This document shows, piece after piece, positions 5,807 to 6,867 of a stretch of DNA of 6,867 nt. The DNA comes from Verrucomicrobiota bacterium. Its GTDB lineage: Bacteria > Verrucomicrobiota > Verrucomicrobiia > Limisphaerales > UBA9464. The DNA lies in NCBI GenBank assembly GCA_026397675.1, contig JAPLUH010000514.1:1-6867 (forward strand), in the 5' to 3' direction. The notes beneath the pieces were generated by a model that saw only the letters and a program-made list of their open reading frames with translations, did no database searches and was not told the DNA's origin. The translations under genes and the position numbers were made by a program. Each line of letters opens with the position of its first letter. Position 1 is the first letter of the stretch.

Positions 5807-6867
5807 TCACTTGGCGAAGGCCTTGTGCTTCGGATTACCTCCGGATTGGAGGTAGGCGATCAGATCGAGCAACTCGTCCTGATTGAGCGGATTAATCATG
5901 CCCGCGGGCATGAGCGACACGGGGTAAGGCTTGCGGCTCTTGACCTGATTAAGCGCCACGGCGGTGAACTCCTCCGGATTACGGGGATCGGCCGTCACCA
6001 CGAGCTTACCGTTTTCGACGTACGCGCGACCCACCAGCGAGGACCCGTCCGCCAACTGAACCTCTTCAGATCCGTACTGGTCGGAAATGATCTTGGAGGG
6101 TTCAACGATGTTCTCGAGCAAGTCCCGCAAGGTGTAGCGGGAGGCGACACCCGACAAATCAGGGCCCACGCCACCGCCAGCCCCGTCAAAACGGTGACAG
6201 GCCGCGCAGCCAACCGAGTTGTACATGGCCTTGCCGTTCTCAAAGCTGCGACCCTTGATTCCACCCGAAGCCAGCGCCAACCCCTGCTCGACGGTGTAAG
6301 CCTTGCCCGGTCCCTTCGGCGCGGCATAGGTCGGATCACCCCCACTGGCCCGACGGGTGGAGAGTTCCTCGTAAGACTTGCGCTCCGTGGCATCGGCGAC
6401 GGTCGACAAAGCGTCCTTGCGAATGTTCTCGATGAAGCCACGGAAACTATTTCCGCCCTGCCAAGGGGCTGTGCGCGGGAACCAGCTGAAGAAGGACTTC
6501 CTGAGCGCCGGAGTCCAACCCACCTTGGCTTCGCGCAAGAGGTAGGCGTAAGCAATTTGCTCCTGGTTCGGACGGCTGACGGCCGCCTGCGCGAACGCGG
6601 TGGCATAACCGCGGTTGCGATCCAAGAGGGCGTCGCTGGCGTAGCGCAGGTCGGAATCGTTGGCAGTGAGCATCAGCGGCACGCTCTTGGCCACCACGGT
6701 CGGTGAACCGAGACGAACCAAGGCTCCTACGAGTTCGCGATTCAGAGTGCGACTGCCGGACGGATAGAGGGCATCCAGACGCTTATGGGTTGCCTGATAG
6801 GTCTCACCCTGCGGATTGCCCTGTCGGATGAGTGCGAGTTGATAGGCACGAACCACGGCCAGCTTGG
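5807..6867 (-). CDS. PVC-type HEAT-repeat/heme-binding protein, C-terminal part (partial)
   Basis: The gene is cut by the right edge. The frame continues past a GTG at 6856 into the last bases (K-L-A before it), so the true start lies outside. About 353 residues are present. The first 160 or so are helical, in the style of HEAT/armadillo repeats (YASDALLDRNRGYATAF, QIAYAYLLREAKVGW). Then comes the 'putative heme-binding domain, Pirellula/Verrucomicrobium type' (TIGR02603-like): GKAMYNSVGCAACHRF with heme-binding CAACH, VGPDLSGVASRY, the block ENIVEPSKIISDQY, and a C-terminal SLMPAGM, in which a Met is a likely axial iron ligand, before the helix LLDLIAYLQSGG. Full-length relatives carry an N-terminal beta-propeller resembling membrane-bound glucose/sorbosone dehydrogenases (TIGR02604). 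This suggests a periplasmic sugar or alcohol dehydrogenase passing electrons to its own heme, though that part is not in view. A strong terminator follows 33 bases after the stop. Confidence 0.92.
   Translation of the reverse strand, partial: KLAVVRAYQLALIRQGNPQGETYQATHKRLDALYPSGSRTLNRELVGALVRLGSPTVVAKSVPLMLTANDSDLRYASDALLDRNRGYATAFAQAAVSRPNQEQIAYAYLLREAKVGWTPALRKSFFSWFPRTAPWQGGNSFRGFIENIRKDALSTVADATERKSYEELSTRRASGGDPTYAAPKGPGKAYTVEQGLALASGGIKGRSFENGKAMYNSVGCAACHRFDGAGGGVGPDLSGVASRYTLRDLLENIVEPSKIISDQYGSEEVQLADGSSLVGRAYVENGKLVVTADPRNPEEFTAVALNQVKSRKPYPVSLMPAGMINPLNQDELLDLIAYLQSGGNPKHKAFAK

Noticed and set aside
5786..6706. Plus-strand open frame of 306 codons
   Set aside because: Antisense shadow of the heme-binding gene, and it starts between that gene and its terminator with no independent support.

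Overview
The window comes from a bacterium of the Planctomycetes-Verrucomicrobia-Chlamydiae (PVC) group, most likely a free-living Verrucomicrobiota. The evidence is the gene set on the minus strand: a cytochrome c protein with PSCyt1, PSCyt2, LamG and PSD1 regions, a DUF1501 protein with a twin-arginine leader, and the C-terminal part of a HEAT-repeat/heme-binding protein of the Pirellula/Verrucomicrobium type. These families are greatly expanded in that group and rare elsewhere. Taxonomy below phylum is a guess.

Layout from right to left, the direction of transcription. Positions 6867-5807 hold the 3' part of the heme-binding (CAACH) gene, cut by the window edge. A strong intrinsic terminator follows at 5736-5773. 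About 90 bases further on begins a two-gene unit: the large PSCyt1/PSCyt2/LamG/PSD1 protein (5647-2516) and, 70 bases later, the DUF1501 protein (2445-1030). All three products look exported and two carry c-type heme motifs. A periplasmic role in redox-linked breakdown of carbohydrates is the usual guess for these families, but no substrate can be read from the sequence.

The left 1029 bases hold no convincing protein gene, yet two things stand out. First, the minus strand of about 540-340 folds into a long rod with a central bubble, a bubble hairpin and a closing stem. It also carries sequence blocks resembling 6S RNA (ssrS), the regulator that binds sigma-70 RNA polymerase. It is followed directly by a 52-base hairpin and a U-tract (335-274) that works only when read on the minus strand. 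I consider this a probable, highly diverged 6S RNA gene with its own terminator. Second, a 51-base sequence occurs twice in inverted orientation (166-216 and 790-840, 43 of 51 identical) on either side of the RNA gene. This looks like a dispersed intergenic repeat family rather than coding sequence.

The protein genes are ordinary for the phylum; the RNA gene and the repeat pair are the parts most likely to be missed by a standard annotation.
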